A DNA stretch of 64,000 nucleotides, taken from positions 62,001-126,000 of the forward strand of contig JAXGXY010000001.1 in NCBI GenBank assembly GCA_040772545.1. The letters are read 5' to 3'. Under the pieces are notes generated by a model. The model was not told the origin of the DNA. It saw only the letters and a list, made by a program, of their open reading frames with translations, and did no database searches. Positions 1-9,398 of the stretch are shown piece after piece; positions within the stretch are counted from its first letter, which is position 1; each line of letters begins with the position of its first letter. The stretch comes from UBA1431 sp002329665 (lineage in GTDB: Bacteria; Bacillota; Clostridia; Christensenellales; UBA1431). A program made the position numbers and the translations under genes.

Positions 1-545
1 TCAGCTCGATCACCCGGGACGGGACGAACGTGACGGCCGCCGGGACGTTCAACAACCAGGGCGCGACAGAATCCTTTTACTTCCGCGAGATCGGGTTGTT
101 TGCTCAGGATCCGCAGGAAGGCGAAATCCTCTACGCGTACGGCAACGCAGGGGAGACGGCCGACGAGATCCCTGCCGAGGGCAGCCAGGTCATCGAGCGC
201 ACGGTCAGCATCACGACGGTGCTATCGACGGAGATCGCGCTGACTGTGGAACTGGTTTCCGGAGCGTACCTTCTGGCATCCGAGTACACGGCCGGGGATA
301 TTCTTGAAAAGCTCAAAACGGTGGACGGGAACGGCAGCGGCCTGGATGCGGATATGTTGGAAGGCTGTCACGGCGCGGATACCGGGAGCGCGAACAAGCA
401 CGTCGTGCTGTCGACGCCTGACGGAACGGTAAAGGTGTACAAGCTGCAGGTAGGCGGCTCGACAGTAATTCCACGTATCTATGTACAGACAACGAACCCG
501 GGTTCGGTACCTGAAGGCTCTCTCTGGATCAAACCGAAGGCGTAA
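1..545 (+). CDS. Phage tail fibre / tail-collar protein, 5' end outside window
   Basis: This is the C-terminal part of a phage tail fibre protein. The reading frame is open from the first codon of the window (frame beginning at base 3), so the true start lies upstream and the GTG at 30 is internal. The visible part contains a segment (FYFREIGLFA near the beginning, then an acidic YAYGNAG stretch) typical of the N-terminal tail-collar fibre domain of Gram-positive prophages, followed by a variable region and the ending SVPEGSLWIKPKA often seen at fibre tips. It is followed after 13 bases by another tail gene, so the two are probably co-transcribed late genes. The family assignment is from recalled motifs; the host receptor is unknown. 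Confidence 0.7.
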   Translation, partial: SSITRDGTNVTAAGTFNNQGATESFYFREIGLFAQDPQEGEILYAYGNAGETADEIPAEGSQVIERTVSITTVLSTEIALTVELVSGAYLLASEYTAGDILEKLKTVDGNGSGLDADMLEGCHGADTGSANKHVVLSTPDGTVKVYKLQVGGSTVIPRIYVQTTNPGSVPEGSLWIKPKA

Positions 546-558
546 GGGGGTGTAACCT

Positions 559-1971
559 GTGGCGGACCTTGCCGGCACCTATGCCGCATTGACGTCCCCG
601 AGCGGCGCGACGTACATGGCGCTGAACTACACGCTGATTTCCCGCTCCCGTATCCGCGTCTACGGCAATATCCACCTGGGGAGCGCGACGTCATGCGGTA
701 CGGCCGAGGAACGTACGATGCGGATTGTCATTAACGGAACAACTAAGAACTATGTTGTAAAACCGACCGGGACGAACTGGGGACCGAACTCCAACCATCC
801 GTTTGATTACACGTTCGACTTCAACGATGCCACATCAGGCACGGAACCGGCCAGGGTTTATGTGCTGGCCACCGAGACGTACCACAGCAGCCCGAGCGTG
901 ACGTTTGATACAGGGAGCCGCACTATAACCGTTCCTTCGAGTATGCTTAGACCCGGACAGGGTTCCCAGCCTTCGGTCAGCCCGTCGAGTTACCCTGAAG
1001 ACGATATCACGATCTCCTGGGCCGCGACGCCCTATGCCACAGCGTACTACGTGGACTATTACGACGGCTCCTGGCACAGGCTCAGGGCGACGTCTGCGCG
1101 GTCAATATCAGCTTCCCTTGCGGCGATAGCTTCCCGCGGAGAGACGATCGGGTTTGCAATCAACCCGTACAACAGCTACGGCAGCGGGGGCAGGTCGCCT
1201 ACAAGGTACGTCACGCGGAACCGGGCGCCCAACAAACTGGCGACCGCGCCGACGCCCAACCACACGCTGATAGAGCCTGGGACAACCATACGGCTGTCCT
1301 TCAATAACGCAGGTGACCCGGACGGCAACCTTGCCGGGTACGAGGCGGCCATGAAAGACGCCGCCGGGGAGTGGCACAAAAACGGGAAGATCGTTGGAAG
1401 CCGGTCAGGTTCCAGTATCACGTACCTGGATGTCGACACAACCGGCTGGATACGGGGAAATCGGTGGCGGTTCTATGTGCGCGGGTACGACAGCAGAGGG
1501 ATCAGGGGGTCCTGGAGCTCAGCGTCCGCATATGTGAAAATCAACAGCGCACCGCCGGCGCCCTCGTCAATCACGGTCAGCCCCTCGCCGTTCGAGAAAT
1601 CGCTGACGGTATCATGGCCGTCCGTGACGGACCCTGACGGGAACCTTGATTACTATCAACTGCAACGGCGGATCGCCAACGACGGCGTTAACTGGGGCGA
1701 CTGGGCGACCGTGCGCACGCAGACATCAAGGTCATGGACGGAGGAACCGCCGGTGAACGACGGCGGGCTGGTGCAGTACCGCGTGCGTGCTGTCGACAAG
1801 CTTGACCAGGTATCGTCGTACAAGACGTCCGCGCAGGTAAAGCGCGAGGACGGTTCCGGGCTGAAGGTCCGGCAGGGCGGGGCGTGGGTGAAGACAGACA
1901 TTTTCGTGGGGGGCGTGAAACACGAAGTGTTTGTCAGACAGGGGGGTGGATGGGTCGAAGCAGAGAAATAA
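559..1971 (+). CDS. Phage tail protein with fibronectin type III-like repeats
   Basis: A 470-residue protein starting at GTG 559, preceded by GGGGGTG. It has no signal peptide. The middle and C-terminal parts contain at least two to three repeats of about 95 residues with fibronectin type III character: each has a PxxPSSITVSPSPF-like strand, a TVSWPSVTDPDGNLDYYQLQ-like strand and an RVRAVDKL-like ending. The last 40 residues repeat the short unit VRQGGAWVK / VRQGGGWVEAE, a pattern common at the end of siphophage minor tail proteins. It probably forms part of the tail tip or fibre and binds surface carbohydrate. The neighbours (fibre upstream, lysin remnant downstream) fit a late structural block. 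The exact position in the virion is inferred. Confidence 0.7.
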   Translation: MADLAGTYAALTSPSGATYMALNYTLISRSRIRVYGNIHLGSATSCGTAEERTMRIVINGTTKNYVVKPTGTNWGPNSNHPFDYTFDFNDATSGTEPARVYVLATETYHSSPSVTFDTGSRTITVPSSMLRPGQGSQPSVSPSSYPEDDITISWAATPYATAYYVDYYDGSWHRLRATSARSISASLAAIASRGETIGFAINPYNSYGSGGRSPTRYVTRNRAPNKLATAPTPNHTLIEPGTTIRLSFNNAGDPDGNLAGYEAAMKDAAGEWHKNGKIVGSRSGSSITYLDVDTTGWIRGNRWRFYVRGYDSRGIRGSWSSASAYVKINSAPPAPSSITVSPSPFEKSLTVSWPSVTDPDGNLDYYQLQRRIANDGVNWGDWATVRTQTSRSWTEEPPVNDGGLVQYRVRAVDKLDQVSSYKTSAQVKREDGSGLKVRQGGAWVKTDIFVGGVKHEVFVRQGGGWVEAEK

Positions 1972-1983
1972 ATATGGCACACG

Positions 1984-2008
1984 GCCGCCTTCGGGCGGCT
2001 TTCGTTTT
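1984..2008 (+). terminator. Rho-independent terminator after the tail genes
   Basis: GCCGCC-ttcg-GGCGGC hairpin followed by TTTCGTTTT, 12 bases after the tail protein stop. It separates the structural genes from the lysin remnant. Confidence 0.7.
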
Positions 2009-2025
2009 GCGGAAAGGAGAGGGAG

Positions 2026-2166
2026 ATGGCACCAACTATCGTTGATCTGAAACTGAGCTTCAGGGGCGCGCTGGTGAAGCGCGCGGCTACGCAGATGATC
2101 GTGCTGCACCATCTGGCCGGCAACGCCTCTGTGAAAGCCGTCCATGCGTACCATCTGGAACGATAG
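2026..2166 (+). pseudogene. Truncated N-acetylmuramoyl-L-alanine amidase (phage lysin), 46 codons
   Basis: An ATG at 2026 follows a strong GGAAAGGAGAGGGAG ribosome site and opens a 46-codon frame ending at TAG 2164-2166. The peptide includes QMIVLHHLAGNASVKAVHAY and ends HLER. This matches the beginning of PGRP-type amidases of phages, where a zinc-binding His (the HH pair here) is followed by the HxWHLxRGWxGIGYHY motif. The protein stops exactly where the Arg-Gly-Trp part should begin, so the catalytic domain has been removed. The cut coincides with the change from GC-rich phage DNA to AT-richer island DNA, so I read it as the gene interrupted by island insertion. It is too short to be an active enzyme. 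Confidence 0.7.
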
Positions 2167-2205
2167 GCTCACCTCGATGTCTGGTCTGTATTTTCCGTTT
2201 TGCTC

Positions 2206-2290
2206 GTTCGCGGGAATAGGTCAATAGTGGATTTAATGGGTACTATCGGTTCGCGGGAACAGTTCAACAGTTGTTATCCGTTCGCGGGAA
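2206..2290. repeat. Three direct copies of GTTCGCGGGAA at the island left edge
   Basis: Exact 11-mers GTTCGCGGGAA lie at 2206-2216, 2249-2259 and 2280-2290, and similarity continues for several bases (AATAGGTCAA, AACAGTTCAA, AATAAGTCGA). The spacing is 43 and 31 bases. Repeated transposase-binding sites of this size, unevenly spaced just inside an element end, are typical of Tn7-like and TniA-type transposons. A TGT occurs at 2178, as would be expected of such an end. I did not find inverted copies on the right side and no transposase gene is present, so this may be an orphan end. Confidence 0.6.
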
Positions 2291-2329
2291 TAAGTCGAGA
2301 TATGGTTAAAAATACCTCAAAGCTTGGAT

Positions 2330-3664
2330 TCATAGGATCTTATTTTGTGCAAATGATTTTAACAAGTCAGCACTTGGATGATCTGCAAGAGAAACCAGTT
2401 TATTTGCTAAAACAATTGGCACAAGTGAGTTGTAATATAAATCACATTTTAATGCTGTAATATTGGACAGAATTACATGAATATTGATATAATTTTCCAT
2501 TTGCGGTTCTGCCAGTGCTTGGGTATTAGGGATTGTTGCTACATACACATTGCTATGTTCAGATTTAAAAATAAGCTTATGGCCATAATAGGAAGAGCTT
2601 GCATATGGTTCGTTGTTTCTCGCTTGTCCAGGAATAATATATTTGTAAATATATCTGTTCCCAAGTAACAAGATTTGTTTCGGGATCATTTTTTTCGACA
2701 CTTGCTCAGCATGCTCAACAAACGAACCACCCTTTTCGAGACCAACAATATATATGGTATGATATCTATTCAAATAAGTGATTAGCTTTCGCATAGGTTT
2801 GTGAATATTCGCAGTTTGACCAAAGAAGGCAAGTGGCCCGTCTTTTATAAATAAAGTCTCGGACAAAAGGCTTGGTTTTATAGAAAGCATTTGTTTTATT
2901 AGAAAAACAGCTATAATTTGCTCTACTGTTGTCGATAGGTAGCCTAGGATTCCTCCGGCACCAAGCTCATTATCAATAGCTTCATGAAGACGAAATATGT
3001 CGGTGAGATATATCTTTCCACTGCAATGCGGACATGTGATAGTGTATGTAGATGAAAGGTCTTTTGCCCGAATATCAACCCCTTCGTTGCAAGAAGGACA
3101 AGTTGCTAAATGCCAAATAACATTTTGAGATGAAGAATTGTACTCTTCAAAAATGAGCCACTTCAATGCATCAATAAACCCATTACGTTCTGGTTGGGTA
3201 CAGAAGAAGTCATAAATGGATTTTCTAACCGAACTAATAAGATCAGCTTCACCGTCAAGAGTAATACCCTTCGTTGGTACAACCAACTTAATCCGCTGAA
3301 TGTTTTGAAGCTTTGAGAAATCGTCAGGGTCAATAAAGGGCTTGATTTTTAAATCAATTAAATCTTGATGTTTAAAAAATAGCGCGCCAAATTGGAAAAA
3401 TGCAATGGTGGATGATGGGAATTCTTCCTTTACAAAAACGTTGGTATAGCCACCATCAATAGCTATAATATTTTTAATCGGATTATGAACAACCTCTTCA
3501 AGCATATGAATTTCTATGTCAGCATCATCGACATCATCCTGATAGGGAGGGACTTTACACTTTGAAAGAAAAGATTGCACCTCGGCGTCATTGATTATAT
3601 TCGTATGTGCTGTTTTACTCGCTCTTTCAAATGGTTTGTTTGAATAGTCATTTCCATAGCTCAT
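2330..3664 (-). CDS. nurA: NurA-domain nuclease, HerA partner
   Basis: A 444-residue protein. The chosen ATG at 3664 has AAGGAG nine bases upstream and begins 4 bases after the herA stop; a longer frame to 3721 would overlap herA. NurA is a DNA end-resection nuclease that works in a complex with the HerA translocase. The NurA signature is seen as an Asp in IAIDGGYTNVFV (about residue 69) and a second metal-binding Asp in LFIKDGPLAFFG (about residue 270). Between them a zinc ribbon with CPSC and CPHC pairs (about 191-214) is inserted. This is longer than the archaeal form (about 340-400). It is the last gene of the leftward defence operon. The role in resection of phage DNA is inferred. Confidence 0.75.
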   Translation of the reverse strand: MSYGNDYSNKPFERASKTAHTNIINDAEVQSFLSKCKVPPYQDDVDDADIEIHMLEEVVHNPIKNIIAIDGGYTNVFVKEEFPSSTIAFFQFGALFFKHQDLIDLKIKPFIDPDDFSKLQNIQRIKLVVPTKGITLDGEADLISSVRKSIYDFFCTQPERNGFIDALKWLIFEEYNSSSQNVIWHLATCPSCNEGVDIRAKDLSSTYTITCPHCSGKIYLTDIFRLHEAIDNELGAGGILGYLSTTVEQIIAVFLIKQMLSIKPSLLSETLFIKDGPLAFFGQTANIHKPMRKLITYLNRYHTIYIVGLEKGGSFVEHAEQVSKKMIPKQILLLGNRYIYKYIIPGQARNNEPYASSSYYGHKLIFKSEHSNVYVATIPNTQALAEPQMENYINIHVILSNITALKCDLYYNSLVPIVLANKLVSLADHPSADLLKSFAQNKIL

Positions 3665-3668
3665 ATAA

Positions 3669-5672
3669 TCAATCTCCTTGTGCAGTAAATCTGTCAACTT
3701 GTACGGGAACAATAAAAGCATTAGAGTATGTTTTCATACGAATAAATCCTTTATCACTCCCGGAACTGTATCGGATTAAACTATCACAAAAGTCCTCAAA
3801 ATCGTAAAACTTTTTGATTTCCTTTAATTCATCATCATTGTTTAGATGAGCGATAAACCAGTTTTGAGTGTTCTTTAATATATTAGATGAAATGGAACTA
3901 ACTTCTTGTGTAGCATAAATAAGTCCGATATTTAATTTTGCACCTTCTTTGGCTATACGATTATATACTCGGCTCAAATCCTTATCATCCTTTTGAGGAA
4001 ACAAGTTATGTGCTTCTTCAAAGTAAAACTGAATAAAGTTATTCGGGCGATTGTTAACAAAATTATCCATAGAATTTCTAAAGACGCTTAAACAGATTTT
4101 TTCTGCAAATGTTTTTTGAATGTTAGGATCACCCTGAGATAAATCAATAATTACGATATCTCCACGTCTAAGACAGTTGACGATATCAGTTTCAAAGGAT
4201 GTATCAGATTGTATAGTATGATAATCTTTCAGTGGTACCAGCTTTCTAAAACCACTTAGACTAGCAACACCAGACAAATTACGCTTTCTAGTCAAGAACA
4301 CCAAAAGAGCCTTCAAATCCTCATCTACCCAGTCATGGCCTTTTTGTGAGCGATAGTTTACAAAAAACGGATCATCTTGGTTATCCGCTACCCATGTCCA
4401 AAATGCAAGTGCATCATCGAGGCTTATTCCGCTAGAAGGATCAAGTGTCTTCCCTGACATTATTTTGCTATTAATATCTCTATGTCCAGAAAACTTAACT
4501 TTGTGATTTTTCGGAACTATAAAGCCTGCGGCCTTTAAACAGCATTGATAAACTGCTACCTTACGTGCCCACCTAGTATACGCTGAACCGAATTTATCTT
4601 CTGGTTCTTCAAAATCAACAGAAATAAAGCTCTTAATATAATCGCCGGTTTCGTCTGCAAGTAAACTGCTTATTAATTCATACCCAACAGCAATATCCTT
4701 AAAAAAGTTTACCTTTAATACCTTGAAACCAGGTTTATCAAGAACACTGTATCGTGTTGTAATACTTGAGTATTTTTCAAATATAGCGGTTCCTTCATCT
4801 TGTAAATTCGCATTTGCGTATTCACCATTCATGTCAAAGATAATCTGCCCGACTTTATATTTTGGAATTCCTTCATCATTAAATTGCTTGACATTATCAA
4901 TAGGAGAGGTTGTTGATGCATTAGTACATATCTCTTTAGCTTTATTGCTTATTTCTGTTGTAGCTTCAATAATCTTCTTTACAGTATTTGATTTACCGGT
5001 TCTTGTCATTCCAAAAAGAGCTGTCCGCTTTCCAAGAAAGTCGCTGGGACTAACATAAACGGGGACATCTGTGTGTGCTTCTTGAAAACGACGGCTTGAA
5101 CTGTACCTTATCTTACCGATTCGATAATCAGTTGTACTTCCAACAGATGTATTTCCATCTCTAAAATTAACTATTTGTTCCAGTATTTCTCCTACTGGTT
5201 TGTAAGCAACATAATTATGCGCGCTATAGTAGTTTTCAACATCAGCTCCGAATTGAATTTTTCCATTGCTATCACGGAAAAATGTTCCCAAAATACGGCA
5301 TTCAAGTCCTGAGAAGCTGAATGTGTATTTTGTAAAGTCATCAAGTTGACTTTTTTTGCCCGATGTCTTCAAGTTGTCCTTATAGTACTCTACCATAGAA
5401 GCAATAACATCGTTATCAGTTGGTAGTTTCGCTGGCTTAATTGCTCTTAGCAAAAGACATTCATCAACATCATCATTTTCGTTTTCATAGAAAGCAAGAA
5501 TAAAGGTACCTTGAGGAATACCGCCTACCCTTTCTTTCCACGCGTCTGTTATCAGCAGATATGCTTTATCAAAATCGAGGTAAAATGGTCTTCCGACGAA
5601 CAAATCGGGCTTTTTAGCTTCTTTAAAAATATCTACTATTGCCAGGTTTTGTACTTCTTGCATCAGTCCCAT
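3669..5672 (-). CDS. herA: HerA-like hexameric DNA translocase ATPase (DUF87)
   Basis: A 667-residue ATPase of the HerA/FtsK superfamily, which pumps double-stranded DNA into NurA or other nuclease partners. The start at ATG 5672 follows GGAGG. An N-terminal HAS-barrel-like part of about 200 residues precedes Walker A GMTRTGKSNT (about 219-228) and Walker B FYFEEAHNLFP (about 545-555); the segment IGLIYATQEVSSISSNIL resembles the sensor region of HerA, and RYSSGSDKGFIR the C-terminal part. The gene lies 5 bases after the methyltransferase stop and 4 bases before nurA, so the three are translationally close. In bacteria HerA genes of this kind are mostly found in defence islands (known for the family), which fits here. 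Confidence 0.85.
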   Translation of the reverse strand: MGLMQEVQNLAIVDIFKEAKKPDLFVGRPFYLDFDKAYLLITDAWKERVGGIPQGTFILAFYENENDDVDECLLLRAIKPAKLPTDNDVIASMVEYYKDNLKTSGKKSQLDDFTKYTFSFSGLECRILGTFFRDSNGKIQFGADVENYYSAHNYVAYKPVGEILEQIVNFRDGNTSVGSTTDYRIGKIRYSSSRRFQEAHTDVPVYVSPSDFLGKRTALFGMTRTGKSNTVKKIIEATTEISNKAKEICTNASTTSPIDNVKQFNDEGIPKYKVGQIIFDMNGEYANANLQDEGTAIFEKYSSITTRYSVLDKPGFKVLKVNFFKDIAVGYELISSLLADETGDYIKSFISVDFEEPEDKFGSAYTRWARKVAVYQCCLKAAGFIVPKNHKVKFSGHRDINSKIMSGKTLDPSSGISLDDALAFWTWVADNQDDPFFVNYRSQKGHDWVDEDLKALLVFLTRKRNLSGVASLSGFRKLVPLKDYHTIQSDTSFETDIVNCLRRGDIVIIDLSQGDPNIQKTFAEKICLSVFRNSMDNFVNNRPNNFIQFYFEEAHNLFPQKDDKDLSRVYNRIAKEGAKLNIGLIYATQEVSSISSNILKNTQNWFIAHLNNDDELKEIKKFYDFEDFCDSLIRYSSGSDKGFIRMKTYSNAFIVPVQVDRFTAQGD

Positions 5673-5677
5673 ATTTA

Positions 5678-6649
5678 TTATTCCTCCGTTTTTATTTTTG
5701 CTTTTAATGAAGGCTCCTCAAAACGAATCATAGACTGCTTTCCGTAATCTTCGTTAGCCTCAATGCTAATCCATTTGCGTTTTGCTCTTTCGGCACAAAA
5801 TCCGGTTGTGTTGCTTCCTCCAAATGGGTCAAGAACAATATCGCCTTCATCTGTAAGAAATTCAATAAAAAAACTCGCTAATTCAAGAGGCATTCGTGCA
5901 GGATGCGGTGTTATTCCACGTTGCTTACATGTTTTTGTAAAAAAATCATTTGATTTGGTGTTTGAAATACTAAACATTGAATATGGAAGGCGTAATTCTT
6001 TATTTTCATCAATTTGTTCCAATTCTAGTACATTGTGCGATATACTTCCTTTGTTATCAGATAAAAATCCTTTTTCACTAATAACATGTTCAGACGGCCG
6101 CTTCCCAGAATTGAATTTTCCAGATTTCAAAAGCCGCTTCATGCTCTTGCTATACGGTCGTAAAACTCTGCGGTTATCTGCTTTGGGAAAATCAGAATTT
6201 GCCATCCACCAAATGTGAGTAAAGCTGTCAATTGCACGTATTCGATTAATCGTAACCCATTGAGCAGGTGATGGTAACCTTGCTGGATTATAGCAAACAA
6301 ATTCTTGACATAATCTCAAGCCAGCTCGTTCGTTATTAACGAAACTTAAAAGAGAATTAATAGTAAGAAGTGACTGCACAGGCCGGTTCTTTTCCCATGC
6401 ATTCCCCATTTCTATTACAATCGATCCATCTGGAGTCAGCACACTGGATAATATTTCCGCGAGCCCGCTAAACCATTGCAAATAATCATCACCAGTTAAA
6501 TTTCCGTATTGCTTTTTATTGTTTAGAGGAAATGGGGGAGATGTCAAGATAAGCTGTACTTTACCTTTAAGGTTCAGACGGCCTATTGTTTCTTCGCATT
6601 TTCCTATGTAATATTTCCCGTAATCAGTGCTATAAAGCTGATTATACAT
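5678..6649 (-). CDS. Second DNA methyltransferase, probably N4-cytosine type
   Basis: Site-specific DNA methyltransferase of about 323 residues. It has the catalytic motif LTSPPFPL (about residues 36-43) ahead of the AdoMet-binding motif DPFGGSNTTGFCAE (about 276), the beta-class order. SPP followed by an aromatic residue is usual for N4-cytosine enzymes, whereas adenine enzymes have DPPY/F, so a cytosine target is likely but not certain. Start choice: ATG 6649 has AAAGGA nine bases upstream; TTG 6685 and ATG 6655 are alternatives in frame. It sits between res and herA, after a 94-base gap holding a hairpin. It may supply a second protective mark for the island's nucleases, or belong to the HerA-NurA part of the operon; the target sequence cannot be read from the protein. 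Confidence 0.8.
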   Translation of the reverse strand: MYNQLYSTDYGKYYIGKCEETIGRLNLKGKVQLILTSPPFPLNNKKQYGNLTGDDYLQWFSGLAEILSSVLTPDGSIVIEMGNAWEKNRPVQSLLTINSLLSFVNNERAGLRLCQEFVCYNPARLPSPAQWVTINRIRAIDSFTHIWWMANSDFPKADNRRVLRPYSKSMKRLLKSGKFNSGKRPSEHVISEKGFLSDNKGSISHNVLELEQIDENKELRLPYSMFSISNTKSNDFFTKTCKQRGITPHPARMPLELASFFIEFLTDEGDIVLDPFGGSNTTGFCAERAKRKWISIEANEDYGKQSMIRFEEPSLKAKIKTEE

Positions 6650-6711
6650 ACGCATCCATCCTTTACTGTTATCGTTTTTCCGCAAATACCAGCAGATGAT
6701 CTAAACACCTA

Positions 6712-6735
6712 AAACTCGCACATTGGTGCGAGTTT
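6712..6735 (-). terminator. Hairpin between res and the second methyltransferase gene
   Basis: AAACTCGCAC / GTGCGAGTTT inverted repeat with a short loop, followed on the minus strand by a weak T-rich stretch. It may act as a partial terminator or mRNA processing site that lowers expression of the distal methyltransferase-herA-nurA part relative to mod-res. Confidence 0.45.
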
Positions 6736-6743
6736 AGCATGTG

Positions 6744-9398
6744 TCAATCTAACAGCGAACCTTGCGGAGCAAGTGAGTTCGGCTTAAGAATATGTGATTT
6801 CATTATTTGGCTTCCAGCATACATCTTGTATTCGATGCCGCTATGAACTGCCATGATAGTTGCGGCTTCCGCTTTTGCTTTTACGACTGCATCGTCTATT
6901 TTATCGTCGCCCTTTACCTCAATAAGCTGATATGAGCCGTCAGCCATCTCTGCAAAGAAGTCGGGGTAGTAGAGGCGGATGCGCCGTGACTCGGGATCAT
7001 AATACTGAATCGACAGATCTCCCTGATTGCTAGTAAACATTCCCGTAAAATAGACTTTTTTGACCTTATCGCTTGTGACATACTGTAGGAAGCATTCCTT
7101 CTCCGGCATGGAATCGAATACATATGTATCTGCATGAAATGTCTTTGCAGATTCTGCGGGCTTGAGCTGCGGATCCCTATTAGTAATAACAAGATTAGGA
7201 TTGCCTGAAAATTCGTAATAACCACCTTCTTTTGGCTCTTTCAAAAGGACAAGCTCACAATCTTCAGTTCTTACCTTACTGTTTACCTCAAAGAGGGTGT
7301 GAAATATCTGAGGAATGATTATATCATTGAGAACTTCGTTATATTTGTTGACCGTTTCGAGAATAATTTCCTCACCATCTATTGCTTCTCTGATGATTTG
7401 TGCTGCTAGGATACAAGAGATGTTCATGTAACGAGCAATCTCTCCAGCAAGGGAGAACGCACTGTAGCGCATGCGCTCTCTCAGGTCGTCGATGTTAGTT
7501 TCTTTGATCGTCATATCGTGAGAGATGCTGTCCTTCTCATACATTTTGGAGGCATATTTCGAGAAATCCGTATCTCGCAAAGCAAAATCTATTGGATCAC
7601 TGTAACCCTTTTCGGTAAGGCTGTACTCACGCCATATACGCTTAAGCTTTATCGTCCTTGGCGGTGGCAAAACTCTGACCTTGTACCGTTGGCGCTCTTT
7701 CGTCGCAGGGTTGGACATATCGTTGATGTCCATATTAAAGTTCTTGTTCAATTCGTCGTTGAGAATGTCGTAGTTGTCCTTAGAGAGGAACACAGTAGCG
7801 GTCAACTGCTCAGACGTAATCTTGCGGAGGCAGCGCATTGTAGCTTGAAGGACAAAGATTTTCGACTGAGGACTACGGAACATCGCCACACCGAAGAGGG
7901 AGCGGCAGTTCCAGCCCTCGCGCCCTTTACCAACAAGGATAAGGATTTGCTTCTGACTGCCCTGTGTACCAGGCACATCAAGGTCATTGAAGTTTCGGAT
8001 GTCCTCGCTCTTTGTTATTTTCTCATCGCCGACGTTAACCAGAATCTTTGATAATGGAACACCTAAGTCGGCAAGAATTCGCTCAACTATCGGGCGGACT
8101 TCCTCATCGGCCTCCTTAATCGTTGTTGCGAAAATAGCAAGTTTAGGCGGTAAACCTTCAAAAGTACGACCGCCGTAGGTTTCCCAGAAAGTTTTTACTA
8201 CAATGCGAAGGAACTCCTCGCTTTTTACATTCTCAAAAGCTTTCAGATCGGCGTCTTTAAGAAAGCCGTTCTGGATGGATTCCTTCAATCCATAAGCATA
8301 GACAACCTCTGGTAGAAGTTGCTTGTTTACATAGGGAGTGCCCGTATAGTTATAGCAAGCTACAATCGATGTGCTTTCGGCGAGCATATTAATAGTATCC
8401 CTCAGGCTTGTCTTCTTGCCACTCGATGCCCGAATATGCTTCTCTAGGTCAGCGCCGAAGAGATGATGTGCTTCATCGACATACACTCCAAGTTGATTCA
8501 ATCGACAGAGTTTCTTGAATCGTTGATTCTCCATGAGAGAGGAATCATCCTGCACATCCTCGTCCTCGTCATCACCATAGACTGATGAGAGTAGTGAGCC
8601 AGACTTAAACAGCACATCGGCAGGCTTGTCTGCTTTACGTTTTTTCTTGACAATAATCTTCTGTGTATTCGAAATAATAATATTAAAGTCTGAGTCGTCG
8701 AGAGTGTGGAGAGTAGTCCCGCTTTCCTCAAGAAAATGGAATTTAATGTTCGCGTCTAGTACCTTGGCGTACTCCGGTGGCACAACTTTCGTTTTGTCGA
8801 ATGTGATAATCTCACGAAGAGACTGGAGGACTGTCTTATCGGGAGCGAACACGAGCGCATTATGACAGAACCGCTTATCACGGGGATACTTATTTGCAAG
8901 GAGAAACTCATAGAAGATACACGTCGCCATTAAGATGGTTTTCCCGAGCCCCATCGTTAGGGCATAGATATAATTCGGGTAATCTTCCTTATACTTCTTC
9001 ATCTGCTTGAAAAGGATTTCGGTCTGCTTAGCCACTGCTTCGGGCAGATATACGGACTTGCCGTCGGAGGTTTGTCCGAAGTCAAAGAGCGTCATTTGTC
9101 CATCCTTGCGGACTGCATAATATGACGCATCCGAAAAATGGGCACGCTTGTTGCGCCAGTCATCAAAAACTTCATATACCTGGGCATTACCCAAAAACTC
9201 TTTAATAAAGACATACATCTCCAAGGCTTCAAACTGCGGCCGGCGAAGGAAAGCTGTCGGGTTTTCTTCGCGGTCGTTGTAGGCTAGGAACTTCCGTGTT
9301 AAGTCGTTGTAGCGGGAACGTATCTTCCGGCGGTTTACCTGATAGTAGCGATATAGCTGTTCATAAAACGCAAAATTGTCAGTCGTTTGGCTTGACAT
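6744..9398 (-). CDS. res: Type III restriction Res-type helicase-nuclease
   Basis: An 884-residue superfamily 2 helicase with a C-terminal nuclease domain. Walker A ALTMGLGKT (about residue 148), DEAH box YVDEAHHLFG (about 306-312), and helicase C-lobe motifs such as QATMRCLRKIT are visible. Near the end, YPDFFAEMADGSYQLIEVKG (about 810-828) carries the PD...E-x-K signature of the endonuclease. Res acts with Mod: ATP-driven communication along DNA leads to cleavage when two unmethylated sites meet. The ATG at 9398 has GGAGGTG upstream and overlaps the mod stop codon, so the two are translationally coupled as usual for type III systems. Res of classical EcoP1I type is about 970 residues, so this is a shorter, divergent member. 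Confidence 0.85.
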   Translation of the reverse strand: MSSQTTDNFAFYEQLYRYYQVNRRKIRSRYNDLTRKFLAYNDREENPTAFLRRPQFEALEMYVFIKEFLGNAQVYEVFDDWRNKRAHFSDASYYAVRKDGQMTLFDFGQTSDGKSVYLPEAVAKQTEILFKQMKKYKEDYPNYIYALTMGLGKTILMATCIFYEFLLANKYPRDKRFCHNALVFAPDKTVLQSLREIITFDKTKVVPPEYAKVLDANIKFHFLEESGTTLHTLDDSDFNIIISNTQKIIVKKKRKADKPADVLFKSGSLLSSVYGDDEDEDVQDDSSLMENQRFKKLCRLNQLGVYVDEAHHLFGADLEKHIRASSGKKTSLRDTINMLAESTSIVACYNYTGTPYVNKQLLPEVVYAYGLKESIQNGFLKDADLKAFENVKSEEFLRIVVKTFWETYGGRTFEGLPPKLAIFATTIKEADEEVRPIVERILADLGVPLSKILVNVGDEKITKSEDIRNFNDLDVPGTQGSQKQILILVGKGREGWNCRSLFGVAMFRSPQSKIFVLQATMRCLRKITSEQLTATVFLSKDNYDILNDELNKNFNMDINDMSNPATKERQRYKVRVLPPPRTIKLKRIWREYSLTEKGYSDPIDFALRDTDFSKYASKMYEKDSISHDMTIKETNIDDLRERMRYSAFSLAGEIARYMNISCILAAQIIREAIDGEEIILETVNKYNEVLNDIIIPQIFHTLFEVNSKVRTEDCELVLLKEPKEGGYYEFSGNPNLVITNRDPQLKPAESAKTFHADTYVFDSMPEKECFLQYVTSDKVKKVYFTGMFTSNQGDLSIQYYDPESRRIRLYYPDFFAEMADGSYQLIEVKGDDKIDDAVVKAKAEAATIMAVHSGIEYKMYAGSQIMKSHILKPNSLAPQGSLLD

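Noticed and set aside
223..1439. Several long minus-strand frames opposite the tail genes
   Set aside because: They are mirror frames of GC-rich coding DNA, with no ribosome sites and Arg/Pro-rich products.
2206..2290. GTTCGCGGGAA copies as a CRISPR array
   Set aside because: Only 11 bases long with unequal spacing of 43 and 31 bases.
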